Part shown: in pieces, positions 1-8,906 of the stretch
How the letters are laid out: each line of letters begins with the position of its first letter
Position numbering within the stretch: the first letter of the stretch is position 1
Source of the DNA: Thioalkalivibrio paradoxus ARh 1
GTDB taxonomy: Bacteria > Pseudomonadota > Gammaproteobacteria > Ectothiorhodospirales > Ectothiorhodospiraceae
NCBI RefSeq assembly: GCF_000227685.2
Contig: NZ_CP007029.1
Span: forward strand, 904,501-968,500
Length of the DNA stretch: 64,000 bases
Reading direction: 5' to 3'
Notes under the pieces: generated by a model
The model's database searches: none
What the model was told of the DNA's origin: nothing
What the model saw: the letters and a program-made list of their open reading frames with translations, nothing else
Program-made: the position numbers and the translations under genes

Positions 1-1
1 G

Positions 2-403
2 TGGTCGCGGGCGCAGACGCAGATGGTTCGGCTCGAGTACCTGGATTTCACCCGCCTGCCCTTCTTCCGGGCCGCGCGACAGGCCGGTTTCCGCAAGGAG
101 ATGGACGCGGCCACGCTGCTTGCCCATCATCGCGATAGCCTCGCCCTGATGGAGCGATTCACCTTGGTCATCTTCCTGCTCGCGCTGGCCGACTGCCGGC
201 CGGGTTTGCTCGCACGGGTGCCCGACGATCTGCGGCTCAACGCTTGGGCGGTCGGGCTCGACCCCGGGCGCTGGGAAGTCGACGGGCTGCTCGCCCGGGA
301 CAATCCCCGGCACGACCTCGACGATATGCTGCGCCCGTTGCTCTCGATGATCCGGGCGCCGGTGCTGGATCGCTTCCTCGAGAGCGAAGTGGTGGGAGGC
401 TGA
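2..403 (+). CDS. Unrecognised protein, C-terminal part (gene starts before window)
   Basis: The reading frame is open from the first codon of the window to a TGA at 401-403, so the visible ~133 residues are probably the end of a longer protein; an internal ATG at 23 has no convincing ribosome binding site. The stretch is mostly helical with one hydrophobic segment (LVIFLLALADC) and an acidic-arginine C-terminus. I do not recognise the family. It stops 3 bases before the GTG of the adenylating ligase, so it is likely co-transcribed with the ligase and acyl carrier protein and may act in the same acyl-transfer pathway, which is inference from position only. Confidence 0.5.
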   Translation, partial: WSRAQTQMVRLEYLDFTRLPFFRAARQAGFRKEMDAATLLAHHRDSLALMERFTLVIFLLALADCRPGLLARVPDDLRLNAWAVGLDPGRWEVDGLLARDNPRHDLDDMLRPLLSMIRAPVLDRFLESEVVGG

Positions 404-406
404 ACA

Positions 407-1891
407 GTGCTGTTCCACTACATCGCGCACCGAGCCGGTGCCTGGCCTGACGCGACCGCGCTGGTATGCGGGGAGCAGCGGCTAAGCTACGCGGACCTGA
501 TTGCAGAAGTGCGAAGGGAAGCCGGACGCCTGCGGGGGGCCGGAGTCAGGGAAGGCGATGCGGTCGTGCTGCGGCTGCCGAACGGGCCGGATTTCGTGAT
601 CGGGTTTCTGGCGCTGTCGGCGCTCGGCGCGTTGGCGATGCCGATGGCCGCAGATGCGACGGCCGACGAGATCCTGCGGTTGGCGCAGGTGCGACCGGTC
701 AGGCTGGTGCTGACCGAGCACCCGCTTGATTTCGCAGGGTCACTGGTCGCAGACGGACCCCCCCGGTGCCTGGCTCCACACGAACTTCCGGTCGCGCCGC
801 CGCTGCGGACGGTCAGCGGATCCGACGGACCCTTGCTGTGTCAGCGGTCCTCGGGATCGAGTGGTGAACCGAAAAGCGTGACACGGACCCAGCGCCACTG
901 CGTCGAAGAATCCAAGATGCTGGCCGCGGCCGCTGGGGTCGGACCCGGCGACGCAACCCTCGCGGCGATTCCTCTGTGCCATGCTCATGGGCTGGGCAAC
1001 TGCCTGCTGCTGGCGCTGTGCAACGGGGCCCGGCTCGTCATTCTGCCGCCTCGGGTGATGCCGGGAAACAACCGGGAGGTACCTCTGCCTCTGCGTCGCA
1101 AGGAGCTGCTGAACCTGGTGCTTGGGGAACGTATCACCATCCTGCCAGGTGTACCGGCACTGTTCTCGCTCCTGTGCGATGCGGCAATGCGGGGTAGTCC
1201 GGAACACTCGCTGCGGCTTTGTTTTACCGCAGGCAGCCCGCTGGCGCGCGATATCCACGATCGTTTCGTCGCCGGTTTCGGCGTTGCGTTGCGGCAATTG
1301 TATGGTTCGACCGAGACCGGCGCGGTTGCGATCAACCTGGCGGTCGAGGCCGGAGACAACTGGGAGTCGGTGGGCCAGCCGTTGCCCGGTTGCGAAGTCC
1401 GCATCGGTGGGTGTACGGAAGGCGAGGCCGACGGCGAGATTGCGCTGCGCAGTCCGGCGATGGCCACGGGCTACGCCGACCACCCGGTGCTTACCCGCGA
1501 ACGCTTCGTCGACGGCTGGTTTCTACCCGGGGATATGGCGCGGCGCGATGCCCATGGCGACGTCCGCATCCTGGGGCGGCTGCGTCCGTTCATCGTCAGT
1601 GCGGGCCACAAGGTCGACCCTGCCGAGGTGGAGGCCGTGCTGTGCGAGCACGCCGCCATCGACGAGGCTGTCGTCGTCGGTACTCCCCATGCCAGTGCCG
1701 GTGAGCTTGTGCGGGCGTTCGTGGCGGGTGCTGTTCGCGTTCCCGAGCAGGAACTGGTCCGCCATTGTCGCGAGCGGCTCTCTCCGTATAAGGTGCCACG
1801 CCGGATCCATGTCCTGGACGCGCTACCCCGTACCGCTCTTGGTAAGGTTTCCACGGACATGTTGCTAAAAATGCAAGGGATGGATTTATGA
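407..1891 (+). CDS. AMP-dependent synthetase/ligase (acyl- or aryl-adenylating enzyme)
   Basis: A 494-residue member of the ANL superfamily, which activates a carboxylic acid as an acyl-AMP and passes it to CoA or a carrier protein. Visible motifs are the phosphate-binding loop SSGSSGEPKSV (about residues 148-158), the YGSTETG adenine-binding motif near 300, the GDM hinge region near 375, and a C-terminal PRTALGK with the conserved lysine. The GTG start lies 3 bases after the upstream stop. The stop overlaps the start of the next gene (ATGA), which encodes an acyl carrier protein, so the likely acceptor is that protein rather than CoA. The substrate cannot be read from the sequence; the upstream partner is unidentified. 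Confidence 0.88.
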   Translation: MLFHYIAHRAGAWPDATALVCGEQRLSYADLIAEVRREAGRLRGAGVREGDAVVLRLPNGPDFVIGFLALSALGALAMPMAADATADEILRLAQVRPVRLVLTEHPLDFAGSLVADGPPRCLAPHELPVAPPLRTVSGSDGPLLCQRSSGSSGEPKSVTRTQRHCVEESKMLAAAAGVGPGDATLAAIPLCHAHGLGNCLLLALCNGARLVILPPRVMPGNNREVPLPLRRKELLNLVLGERITILPGVPALFSLLCDAAMRGSPEHSLRLCFTAGSPLARDIHDRFVAGFGVALRQLYGSTETGAVAINLAVEAGDNWESVGQPLPGCEVRIGGCTEGEADGEIALRSPAMATGYADHPVLTRERFVDGWFLPGDMARRDAHGDVRILGRLRPFIVSAGHKVDPAEVEAVLCEHAAIDEAVVVGTPHASAGELVRAFVAGAVRVPEQELVRHCRERLSPYKVPRRIHVLDALPRTALGKVSTDMLLKMQGMDL

Positions 1892-2142
1892 CCCACGACA
1901 CGATTCGTGAAAAGGTCCGCTCGGCCGTGGCCAAGGTGATGGAGACCGGTGTGTCGGATCTCGACGACGCTGCTGATCTGTATATCGATTCCGTGGCGAC
2001 GATGATGCTGATCACCGAGCTTGAAGAAGCCTTCGGAATTGAACTCGGTGATGCGGATCTCGATTACGAGGCCTTTCGTACCATCGAGGGCATCACCGGG
2101 TTTCTGGGAAAGTTCGTTCCGGATCAGCGCTGCCAGGGATGA
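1888..2142 (+). CDS. Acyl carrier protein
   Basis: An 84-residue acidic four-helix carrier protein. The phosphopantetheine attachment site is Ser35 in the context IDSVATMML, where most fatty-acid ACPs have DSL; the Val after the serine suggests a dedicated ACP of a secondary pathway rather than AcpP. The ATG overlaps the ligase stop by 4 bases, so the two are translationally coupled and probably work together: the ligase loads the carrier. The convergent acyltransferase at 2169-3131 could be the enzyme that uses the loaded acyl group, which is inference. Confidence 0.85.
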   Translation: MTHDTIREKVRSAVAKVMETGVSDLDDAADLYIDSVATMMLITELEEAFGIELGDADLDYEAFRTIEGITGFLGKFVPDQRCQG

Positions 2143-2168
2143 TGACGTCCGGTGTGCCCTGCCGCGGA

Positions 2169-3131
2169 TTATTCCCGCCGAGTCGGCTCTGCGGCTCGTT
2201 GCGCACGTGGTCTTCGCGACTCTTGGTCTGCATCGCGTGAGACTGGGCTGAACGCGGCTAGGTACTGGCGGATCTGGTCCGCCGAGACCTGTCCCGGGTC
2301 TTGTTTCCAGCGGGCCTCCAGGCGTGCGCCATATTCCTTCACCATGGATTCTATGGCCTGTCGTCCAACCTCGTACGGAACTGGTTTGGCCAGCGGATGC
2401 TCGAAATCGACGTGGACTTGGCCGGTAGGTTCCAGAGTCGCAAACACCGGAATCACCTCGGCGTCCATCAGCAATGCCAAGTAGGCAAAGCCGATGCGCA
2501 GATCACGCTGGCCTTGCAGGAACGGGATGGAAATCGTGCTGCCTCCGCGAAAGCCATCGCCAGCCATCTGCAATACCTGCCCGCGATTGAGAGCCTCCCG
2601 GGCCTGGGCTAGTGCGCGCAGCTGGTGCGAGTCTGTGCCCAGTTCGATGAAGTGCAGGGTCTCTCCACTACCGGTCGTCGAGAGTCCGTACGTTGAGCGG
2701 AGTAGGTCGCGGGTCGTCAACGAAATATGGTCAAGTCCCATTCGAGCCAGCGCTACGTTGGCGACGTGTCCCTGTCCATAATGCGAGTTGAGCACGATCA
2801 GGCGCTTTCCCCTCTGTAGGACCTCGTTGACCCGCTCCACGCCGGAGAGCGTGACATACCGCTCCCAGACTGAACGCCGAGCCCGGGTCAGGGCGCAGTA
2901 GCGCCAGGAGCCCAGCACGGCAAGTCCCAGCTGGCGCCGGCGAGCCTCATCCCTGTCCAGCCCCGGCTGGACCATGTGGCGGAGCAGCGAATCAATCGCG
3001 CGGAGGCGCCGCCGAAACAGCTGTTCAGTAACCGGGAGTTTCAGGACCAGCCCGAGGGTGCGCGCCGCTGCAGGGTAGGGCAGCACGCGGCACAGCAGGC
3101 GCTTTACAGACTGCTTGTCGAAGCTCGCCAT
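2169..3131 (-). CDS. LpxL/HtrB-type lysophospholipid acyltransferase family protein
   Basis: A 320-residue protein of the lipid A/lysophospholipid acyltransferase superfamily. The body contains NSHYGQGHVANVA, in the place of the usual HxxxxD/E catalytic motif, and a later GDG segment (LQMAGDGFRGG) typical of these enzymes. Start chosen at MASFDKQ because the long frame upstream of it overlaps the neighbouring permease gene. The gene lies 5 bases downstream of the permease gene on the same strand and converges on the ACP gene. The substrate is unknown; the ligase-ACP neighbours suggest an acyl transfer to a lipid or an envelope product. NSHYG keeps a histidine but lacks a clear aspartate four residues on, so activity should not be assumed. 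Confidence 0.7.
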   Translation of the reverse strand: MASFDKQSVKRLLCRVLPYPAAARTLGLVLKLPVTEQLFRRRLRAIDSLLRHMVQPGLDRDEARRRQLGLAVLGSWRYCALTRARRSVWERYVTLSGVERVNEVLQRGKRLIVLNSHYGQGHVANVALARMGLDHISLTTRDLLRSTYGLSTTGSGETLHFIELGTDSHQLRALAQAREALNRGQVLQMAGDGFRGGSTISIPFLQGQRDLRIGFAYLALLMDAEVIPVFATLEPTGQVHVDFEHPLAKPVPYEVGRQAIESMVKEYGARLEARWKQDPGQVSADQIRQYLAAFSPVSRDADQESRRPRAQRAAEPTRRE

Positions 3132-3136
3132 CGGGT

Positions 3137-4192
3137 TCAGGAAAGGTGATCCGGGCGTTGTCGTTGTGCCGCCAGACGCGCTGAACCTCCCGCACCCATG
3201 GAACCCTGCAGGCGCCTGGCGCCCAACCAGGCCATCGAGCCGAAGAACAGCAGAGCCAGGGTGGTCATGGACAGACTGAAGGCAGCGAGGACGGGATTCA
3301 TCGGGATGACGATCAATGCCCAGAGGTACTGAATGGCAATCGAAATGTACAGGAAACGCGCGACGAATTCCCGCGACTTGTTGCGGATGAACAGTGCGCC
3401 CAAGGGTGCGCCGATTACGACGATCGGTACACAGACGTACCAGTAGGCCCAGGCGTCCGCTGCCATGCCGGGCCCGAACAGTTCTTTCCAGGCGAAGGCT
3501 ACCAGCGAATTGCTCGCCATCAGGATTACCGATGTCGGCGTGGCCACCTTCTCGCAGACACGGAAGGCGAGCACCAACAGCGAGAAGGTAATGATGTCCA
3601 GCCCGCTGCCCACCAGCCCGCTGATGCAGCCTCCGACGAATCCGAAAAGAAACAGCAGCAGCGAATCGCGCGATCCCGGGACTTGGATCCGCGCGTGGGT
3701 TTCCCGCTGGGGGATTCGATTGATCCAGAACAGCGCGGCGGCGAATCCGACCCAGGTGCTTACGAAGAACAGCTTGGTCTGTGCCGGCGGGAGCAGCGGT
3801 GAAAGGTACTCGAGGCTCAGGATTACGCCCAACGCCCCTCCCATCGCTGCGAAGATCACCGCCCGCCATTCCACCGGGATTCCCAGCCGGATGATCGTAT
3901 ACGACGCTGCAGTCATGCCCACCGACTGGATCATCAGGGAGAAGTCGCGCGCGGTCGCGGGCTCGATGTCGAAGACCAGCGTCATCACCGGGAACGCGAC
4001 TGCGCCGCCGCCTTCGCTGGTCGCTCCGGCGATGAACGAGCCCAGCGCCATCGTTACCGACATGAACCATCCTTCGGAAAACAGGTGCCAATGGTTGCCA
4101 TGCCACATCAGCAGCAGCCATGCCGCCCACACAACGAGCGCACCCTGAAGCATCGGGCCGATCGGGCCCGAAGCGGAGGTGATGCGACTCAT
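3137..4192 (-). CDS. TSUP/TauE-SafE family membrane permease
   Basis: A 351-residue polytopic membrane protein of the sulfite exporter TauE/SafE (DUF81) family, which moves small anions, often sulfur or C1/C2 organic anions, across the inner membrane. Two homologous halves of hydrophobic helices are visible, with the first-half signature GSFIAGATSEGGGAVAFPVM and the second-half GFVGGCISGLVGSGLDII. Start set at MSRITSASGP; the 58 residues that could be read upstream are a translated dispersed repeat (SPQPSPASARE), not protein. Substrate unknown. Confidence 0.83.
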   Translation of the reverse strand: MSRITSASGPIGPMLQGALVVWAAWLLLMWHGNHWHLFSEGWFMSVTMALGSFIAGATSEGGGAVAFPVMTLVFDIEPATARDFSLMIQSVGMTAASYTIIRLGIPVEWRAVIFAAMGGALGVILSLEYLSPLLPPAQTKLFFVSTWVGFAAALFWINRIPQRETHARIQVPGSRDSLLLFLFGFVGGCISGLVGSGLDIITFSLLVLAFRVCEKVATPTSVILMASNSLVAFAWKELFGPGMAADAWAYWYVCVPIVVIGAPLGALFIRNKSREFVARFLYISIAIQYLWALIVIPMNPVLAAFSLSMTTLALLFFGSMAWLGARRLQGSMGAGGSARLAAQRQRPDHLS

Positions 4193-4801
4193 CGGCTCGG
4201 CTCCGTATGGTGCATGTTCCCGGCGGGTTCGTCCGTCCAAGTGAAAATCGCGTGCACCTCTACCATGATCACGCTCTCTCGCACTTGCGGGGGAGGGCTG
4301 GGGAGAGGGAACGGGCACAGTCCTGCGTGACCGAGTCTCATTTTTCGGGCCGCCGCGAATCGTCATGATCGCTGGCGGATCCGTGCCACCTGGGACAATG
4401 CCCGAGCCAAGTCAGTAGCGTTCCCGGTCCGCCGGTAGCGCGGCCCATCTTACACGGTCCGAGGCGTCGTGGTCTTCCGGGGGGGGCTTCGACGGGTGTA
4501 CCTTTCTCGAGCAATCGACGCTGTAACGTCTTGGGTGCTGGAACTGCTGCGCTGAACATGACCGGGGTATGAAGCGATTCGTTCATGGGATCAGCAAGTT
4601 GCTGTCATCGGCTCGTGTAAAACCTTAAACGTCGACTTAGGGGGCCAAAAAACATATAGTTGCGAATTGTTTGTGATAATCGAATTGATGTTCCGTGGCG
4701 CTCAGGTGGGCTGCAGTACATCGTGCCGACCGGATTGTCGACTGGACAGGAATGTGCTTGGTGCAGTGCAATATGGCATTGCCTGTTACGGGAGGGCGGC
4801 T
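4193..4801. other. Intergenic region upstream of two divergent genes
   Basis: About 600 bases with no convincing gene. It holds the purine-rich dispersed repeat at 4276-4312, an AT-rich patch near 4655-4690 that may hold the patatin promoter, and the palindrome-like TGCAGTGCAATA at 4762-4773. That last motif resembles TGC/GCA-rich sites found before polyhydroxyalkanoate genes in proteobacteria, but this is a weak resemblance. Confidence 0.5.
4276..4312. repeat. Dispersed purine-rich repeat (reads PSPQPSPASARE in the reverse frame)
   Basis: The segment with gggggagggctggggagagg is a copy of a short repeat found scattered between genes of many proteobacteria, whose reverse frame is often misannotated as a proline-serine-rich N-terminus. 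Here it inflates the apparent N-terminus of the TSUP gene. Confidence 0.5.
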
Positions 4802-5878
4802 ATGGGTTCGGCATCCGGTTGCAAGACGGTCGACCTTGCACTGCAGGGGGGCGGGGCGCACGGGGCGTTGACCTGGGGGGTGCTGGATCGCCTGCTGGAG
4901 GACGCGCGCATTCGCATTGCCAGCGTCAGCGGAACCAGCGCGGGAGCGATGAACGCCGTGGTGATGGCCGATGGGCTGGACCGGGCCGGCCGCGAAGGTG
5001 CCCGCGAGGCGCTCGCGCATTTCTGGAAGGCCGTCAGCAACGCGGCGCTGTTCTCGCCGATCCAGCGCTCGCTCTGGGACCGGATGACCCAGCACTACAG
5101 CCTGGACCATTCCCCCGCCTACCTGTTCTTCGAGCAGCTGACGCGGCAGTTCTCGCCCTACGAGCTCAACCCGCTGAACATCAACCCGCTGCGCGATCTG
5201 GTCGCCGCAACGGTCGATTTCGAGCGCGTGAACCACTGCCCGGACCTGAAGGTGTTCGTGACCGCGACCAACGTGCGCACCGGCCGTGGCCGCAGTTTCA
5301 CCCAGCCGCAGCTTTCGGTGGAGACGGTGATGGCCTCCGCCTGCCTGCCGTTTCTGTTCCAGGCGGTGGAGATCGATGGCGAGGCCTATTGGGACGGTGG
5401 CTACATCGGCAACCCGGCGCTGTATCCGCTGGTCGAGGACACCGCCACGCGCGATCTGATCGTGGTCCAGATCAACCCGCTGGTGCGCGAGGAACTGCCC
5501 CGGACCGGCCGAGAGATCATCAACCGGATCAACGAGATCACCTTCAATGCCAGCCTGATCAAGGAACTGCGTGCGATCGAGTTGCTGCACCGGCTGATCG
5601 AGGCGGAGCGCCTCGAGTCCGAGCGGTACCGTGATCTCTACGTGCATTTGATCCATGCGCACGAGGAACTGAAGGATCTGGCGGCGTCGAGCAAGCTGAA
5701 CGCGGAATGGGGCTACCTGGTGCATTTGCGGGACCGCGGCCGTGCCTGGGCCGACCGCTTCCTGAAACGCCATTTCGACGACCTCGGGGTCCGGTCCACC
5801 TTCGACCTCTCCAGTCTGTTCACCGATAGCTTCCGGCCCCCGGCGCTCGACGATCCGGCGCCGGCCACCGAGGGTTGA
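4802..5878 (+). CDS. Patatin-like phospholipase family protein
   Basis: A 358-residue patatin-fold hydrolase. The oxyanion-hole GGGAHG is at residues 16-21, the nucleophile elbow GTSAG near 43-47, and the dyad aspartate in WDGGYIGNPAL near 197. The C-terminal ~120 residues look like the extension (DUF3734 type) of patatins found next to 3-hydroxybutyrate metabolism genes. ATG at 4802 follows a good GGGAGG site. A GntP-type permease starts 4 bases after the stop, so the two form an operon; in related bacteria this pair travels with 3-hydroxybutyrate dehydrogenase, which is absent here. A role in lipid or polyhydroxybutyrate turnover is inferred. Confidence 0.85.
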   Translation: MGSASGCKTVDLALQGGGAHGALTWGVLDRLLEDARIRIASVSGTSAGAMNAVVMADGLDRAGREGAREALAHFWKAVSNAALFSPIQRSLWDRMTQHYSLDHSPAYLFFEQLTRQFSPYELNPLNINPLRDLVAATVDFERVNHCPDLKVFVTATNVRTGRGRSFTQPQLSVETVMASACLPFLFQAVEIDGEAYWDGGYIGNPALYPLVEDTATRDLIVVQINPLVREELPRTGREIINRINEITFNASLIKELRAIELLHRLIEAERLESERYRDLYVHLIHAHEELKDLAASSKLNAEWGYLVHLRDRGRAWADRFLKRHFDDLGVRSTFDLSSLFTDSFRPPALDDPAPATEG

Positions 5879-5882
5879 TGCG

Positions 5883-7328
5883 ATGTTCGGCATCCTGGTG
5901 ATCCTGATCACGCTGGCCTTGCTGATCTACCTCGCCTACCGGGGCATCAGCCTGCTGATTCTGGCGCCCGCGCTGGCCACCTTTGCCGTGGTGGCGAGTC
6001 TCGAGGGCAGGGTGCTCGCGAGTTATACGCAGGTGTTCATGGGCAGCACCGCGGACTTCATCGCGCTGTATTTCCCGGTGTTCCTGCTCGGCGCGGTTTT
6101 CGGCAAGTTGATGGAGGACTCCGGCAGCGCCGAAGTGCTGGCCAACGCGATCATCGCGAAACTCGGTGCGACCCGGGCGATCCTGGCGGTGGTGCTGTCC
6201 TGCGCGGTCATGACCTACGGCGGGGTGTCGTTGTTCGTGGTTGCGTTCGCGGTATACCCGATCGCGGCCGCACTGTTCCGGCGGGCCGACATTCCCAAAC
6301 GGCTGATCCCGGCGACGATCGCGCTGGGTGCGTTCACCTTCACGATGACCGCGCTGCCGGGGACGCCGGCGATCCAGAACGCGATCCCGATGCCGTACTT
6401 CGGTACCTCGCCATTCGCGGCGCCGGGGCTGGGCATCGTCACCGCCGCGGTGATGTTCGGCCTGGGGATGCTGTGGTTGCAGTACCGCGCCCGCCGTCTC
6501 GCCGCCGAGGGTTATGGCGACCACGCCGATGCCGGGTTCGCGCCCGACAAGGAGCTGCGCGAGCGCGCCGCCGGCGAGGGCTTCGACCTGATGGAACTGC
6601 CGGTCGAGCAGCGCCCTGCCGGTCCGCCGCCCTTCGCGGTCGCGGTGTTGCCGCTGGTGCTGGTGATCGCGATCAACCTGGTGTTCACCTTCCTGGTGAT
6701 CCCGCGTATGGATACCGCGTACCTCGCGCTGCCGCTGTACGGCGAGACCAGCGTGGAGCAGGTCCGCGGCATCTGGTCGGTGGTGGCCGCGCTGGTGTTG
6801 TCGCTGCTGGTGCTGATCGCGCTGAACTGGCATCGGCTGCCGGCGCTGAAGCAGTCGGTCGACAACGGTGCCAACGCCTCACTGCTGCCGATCTTCAACA
6901 CCGCGAGCCTGGTCGGGTTCGGCGCGGTGATCGCCTCGCTCGGTGCGTTCCTGGCGATCCGCGATGGCGTGGTCGGCATCGGTGGCGATAACCCGCTGAT
7001 CTCGCTTGCGATCTCGGTGAACGTGCTCGCGGGCATGACCGGCTCGGCCTCCGGCGGCATGAGCATCGCGCTGTCGACCCTGGGCGAGACCTACCTGGAA
7101 ATGGCCCAGGCGCATGGCATCAGCCCGGAACTGCTGCATCGCGTGACCGCGGTCGCGACCGGTGGGCTCGACACCCTGCCGCACAACGGCGCGGTGATCA
7201 CCCTGCTCGCGATCACCGGTCTGACCCACCGCCAGGCCTACTTCGACCTTGCGATGACCGCGATGCTGGTGCCGTTCCTGTCGCTGATCGTGTTGATCAC
7301 CCTCGGCACATTGTTCGGCAGCTTCTGA
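5883..7328 (+). CDS. GntP family permease
   Basis: A 481-residue inner membrane permease of the gluconate:H+ symporter superfamily, with about 12 hydrophobic segments and the family glycine-rich stretch around GGDNPLISLAISVNVLAGMTG. Members carry gluconate, other hydroxy acids or 3-hydroxybutyrate. Being 4 bases downstream of a patatin of the type linked to 3-hydroxybutyrate metabolism favours uptake or export of a short hydroxy acid, but substrate cannot be settled from sequence. Confidence 0.85.
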   Translation: MFGILVILITLALLIYLAYRGISLLILAPALATFAVVASLEGRVLASYTQVFMGSTADFIALYFPVFLLGAVFGKLMEDSGSAEVLANAIIAKLGATRAILAVVLSCAVMTYGGVSLFVVAFAVYPIAAALFRRADIPKRLIPATIALGAFTFTMTALPGTPAIQNAIPMPYFGTSPFAAPGLGIVTAAVMFGLGMLWLQYRARRLAAEGYGDHADAGFAPDKELRERAAGEGFDLMELPVEQRPAGPPPFAVAVLPLVLVIAINLVFTFLVIPRMDTAYLALPLYGETSVEQVRGIWSVVAALVLSLLVLIALNWHRLPALKQSVDNGANASLLPIFNTASLVGFGAVIASLGAFLAIRDGVVGIGGDNPLISLAISVNVLAGMTGSASGGMSIALSTLGETYLEMAQAHGISPELLHRVTAVATGGLDTLPHNGAVITLLAITGLTHRQAYFDLAMTAMLVPFLSLIVLITLGTLFGSF

Positions 7329-7373
7329 GAGGGGCTGGCGGGTGCGAACGCTCGGCGCGCGAGCGCCGGCACG

Positions 7374-8837
7374 TCAAGACCGGCCGGCACCGGGCGTCGG
7401 CAATCGCCTGAAGGCTTCCAGGGCCGCTTGCCGGCTCTCCCGCAGGTCGACGATCGGGGGCGGATAGCCCAGCGCCAGCGCGGGGTCCGCCGCCCGTCCC
7501 CGGCCGCCGCGGGGGGTATGAATCGCGCTGGCCGGCACCCGTTCCAGTTCGGGAACGTAGCGGCGCACGTAGCGGCCGTCGGGGTCGAACCGTTCGCCCT
7601 GCAGCACCGGGTTGAAGATCCGGAAGTAGGGTGCGGCGTCGGCACCGCTACCGGCGGTCCACTGCCAGCCCAGCGTGTTCGAGGCGAGATCCGCATCGAC
7701 CAGCGTGTCCCAGAACCAGCGTGCGCCGTGCAGCCAGTGCATGCGCAGATTCTTCGTGAGCAGCGAAGCAACGATCATCCGGCTGCGGTTATGCATCCAG
7801 CCGGTCTGCCACAGTTCGCGCATGCTGGCGTCGACGATCGGGATCCCGGTCCGGCCCTGCTGCCAGGCCCGCAGATCCCGCTCCGATTCGCGCCAGGGAA
7901 ACGCCTCGAAACGCGGGTTCAGCGGCGCTTCCGTGGTGTGCGGGAAGTGGAACAGCAGGTGATGCGCGAACTCGCGCCAGCCGATCTCGCGCAGGAACGG
8001 CTCAGCACTGCCCGAATCCGGGTCGAGCCCCGCGTCGCGCAGCGCGCGCACGATCTGGCGCGGCGAGATCTCGCCGAAGTGCAGGTGCGGCGACAGCCGC
8101 GACGTGCCCGGCTGCCCGGGCAGATCGCGCAGCCTGTGGTACCGCTCCGCCGAGTTTTCGAGAAAGTCGTGCAGGCGGCGGTGCGCTCCGGCTTCCCCGG
8201 GTGTCCAGGTCCGGTCGAGGCCGGCGTCCCAGCGCAGCTCGGGCAGCAGGCCGAGCGCGTCGAGCGACTCCGACCCGGGCCAGGGTGCGGCACCGGGGCG
8301 TGCTGCCGCCGTGGGAGGTGCCGGGAGGGCCTCGGGTTCCGGCAGCGGCGTGCCGTCGATGCCCGCCTGCCGGCAGGATTTCCAGAACGGCGAGAACACC
8401 CGGTAGGGGTCGCCGCTGCCGGACCGGATGCACCAGGGTTCGTGCAGCAGCGCGGCATTGAAGCTCTCGACCCGCAGACCCGATTCCCGCAGGCGGCGCT
8501 TGATCTGCCGGTCGCGCCGGATCACCGCGGGCTCGTAGAGGCGGTTCCAGAACACCGCGTCGGCCCCGGTTTCCTGCACCAGCTCGCGCAGCGTCTCCAG
8601 AGTGGGGCCGCGGCGCAGGATCAGCCGGCTGCCGCGGCGCTCCAGCGCTTCGGACAGGCGCGCAAGACTGTGATGCAGCCACCAGTTCGACGCGGCACCG
8701 GGCTGCCAGGGGGCTTCTTCCTCCGGGGCGTGAACGAACACCGGAACCACCGGTGCCCCGCGTTCCACGGCCGCGAGCAGCGCCGGCTGGTCCGCCAGGC
8801 GCAGATCACGGCGCAGCCAGACCAGCGTCGCGGTCAT
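7374..8837 (-). CDS. phrB: Deoxyribodipyrimidine photolyase
   Basis: A 487-residue cryptochrome/photolyase family enzyme that repairs UV-induced cyclobutane pyrimidine dimers in blue light. The N-terminal antenna-binding Rossmann domain begins TATLVWLRRDLRL, and the C-terminal FAD domain contains LREIGWREFAHHLLFHFP, GRTGIPIVDASMREL, TGWMHNRSRMIVASLLTKNL and WQWTAGSGADAAPYFRIFNP, all hallmark FAD and DNA contacts. The start is set at MTATL (8837) by family comparison; a GTG 9 bases upstream is possible. It lies 69 bases downstream of a LitR/CarH-like MerR gene on the same strand, which suggests light-dependent control. Confidence 0.95.
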   Translation of the reverse strand: MTATLVWLRRDLRLADQPALLAAVERGAPVVPVFVHAPEEEAPWQPGAASNWWLHHSLARLSEALERRGSRLILRRGPTLETLRELVQETGADAVFWNRLYEPAVIRRDRQIKRRLRESGLRVESFNAALLHEPWCIRSGSGDPYRVFSPFWKSCRQAGIDGTPLPEPEALPAPPTAAARPGAAPWPGSESLDALGLLPELRWDAGLDRTWTPGEAGAHRRLHDFLENSAERYHRLRDLPGQPGTSRLSPHLHFGEISPRQIVRALRDAGLDPDSGSAEPFLREIGWREFAHHLLFHFPHTTEAPLNPRFEAFPWRESERDLRAWQQGRTGIPIVDASMRELWQTGWMHNRSRMIVASLLTKNLRMHWLHGARWFWDTLVDADLASNTLGWQWTAGSGADAAPYFRIFNPVLQGERFDPDGRYVRRYVPELERVPASAIHTPRGGRGRAADPALALGYPPPIVDLRESRQAALEAFRRLPTPGAGRS

Positions 8838-8906
8838 CGGCGCCACCCGGACCGGAGGCCTGTCCGGTTCCGCGGCGCGACCGACTGCGGTCCCTGACCG
8901 CGGCCG

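Noticed and set aside
3132-4130. Apparent N-terminal extension of the acyltransferase to 653 residues
   Set aside because: It overlaps the TSUP permease gene in another frame and has shadow composition; the real start is MASFDKQ at 3131.
4338-4586. 82-codon frame in the intergenic region
   Set aside because: No ribosome site, no family resemblance, low-complexity composition.
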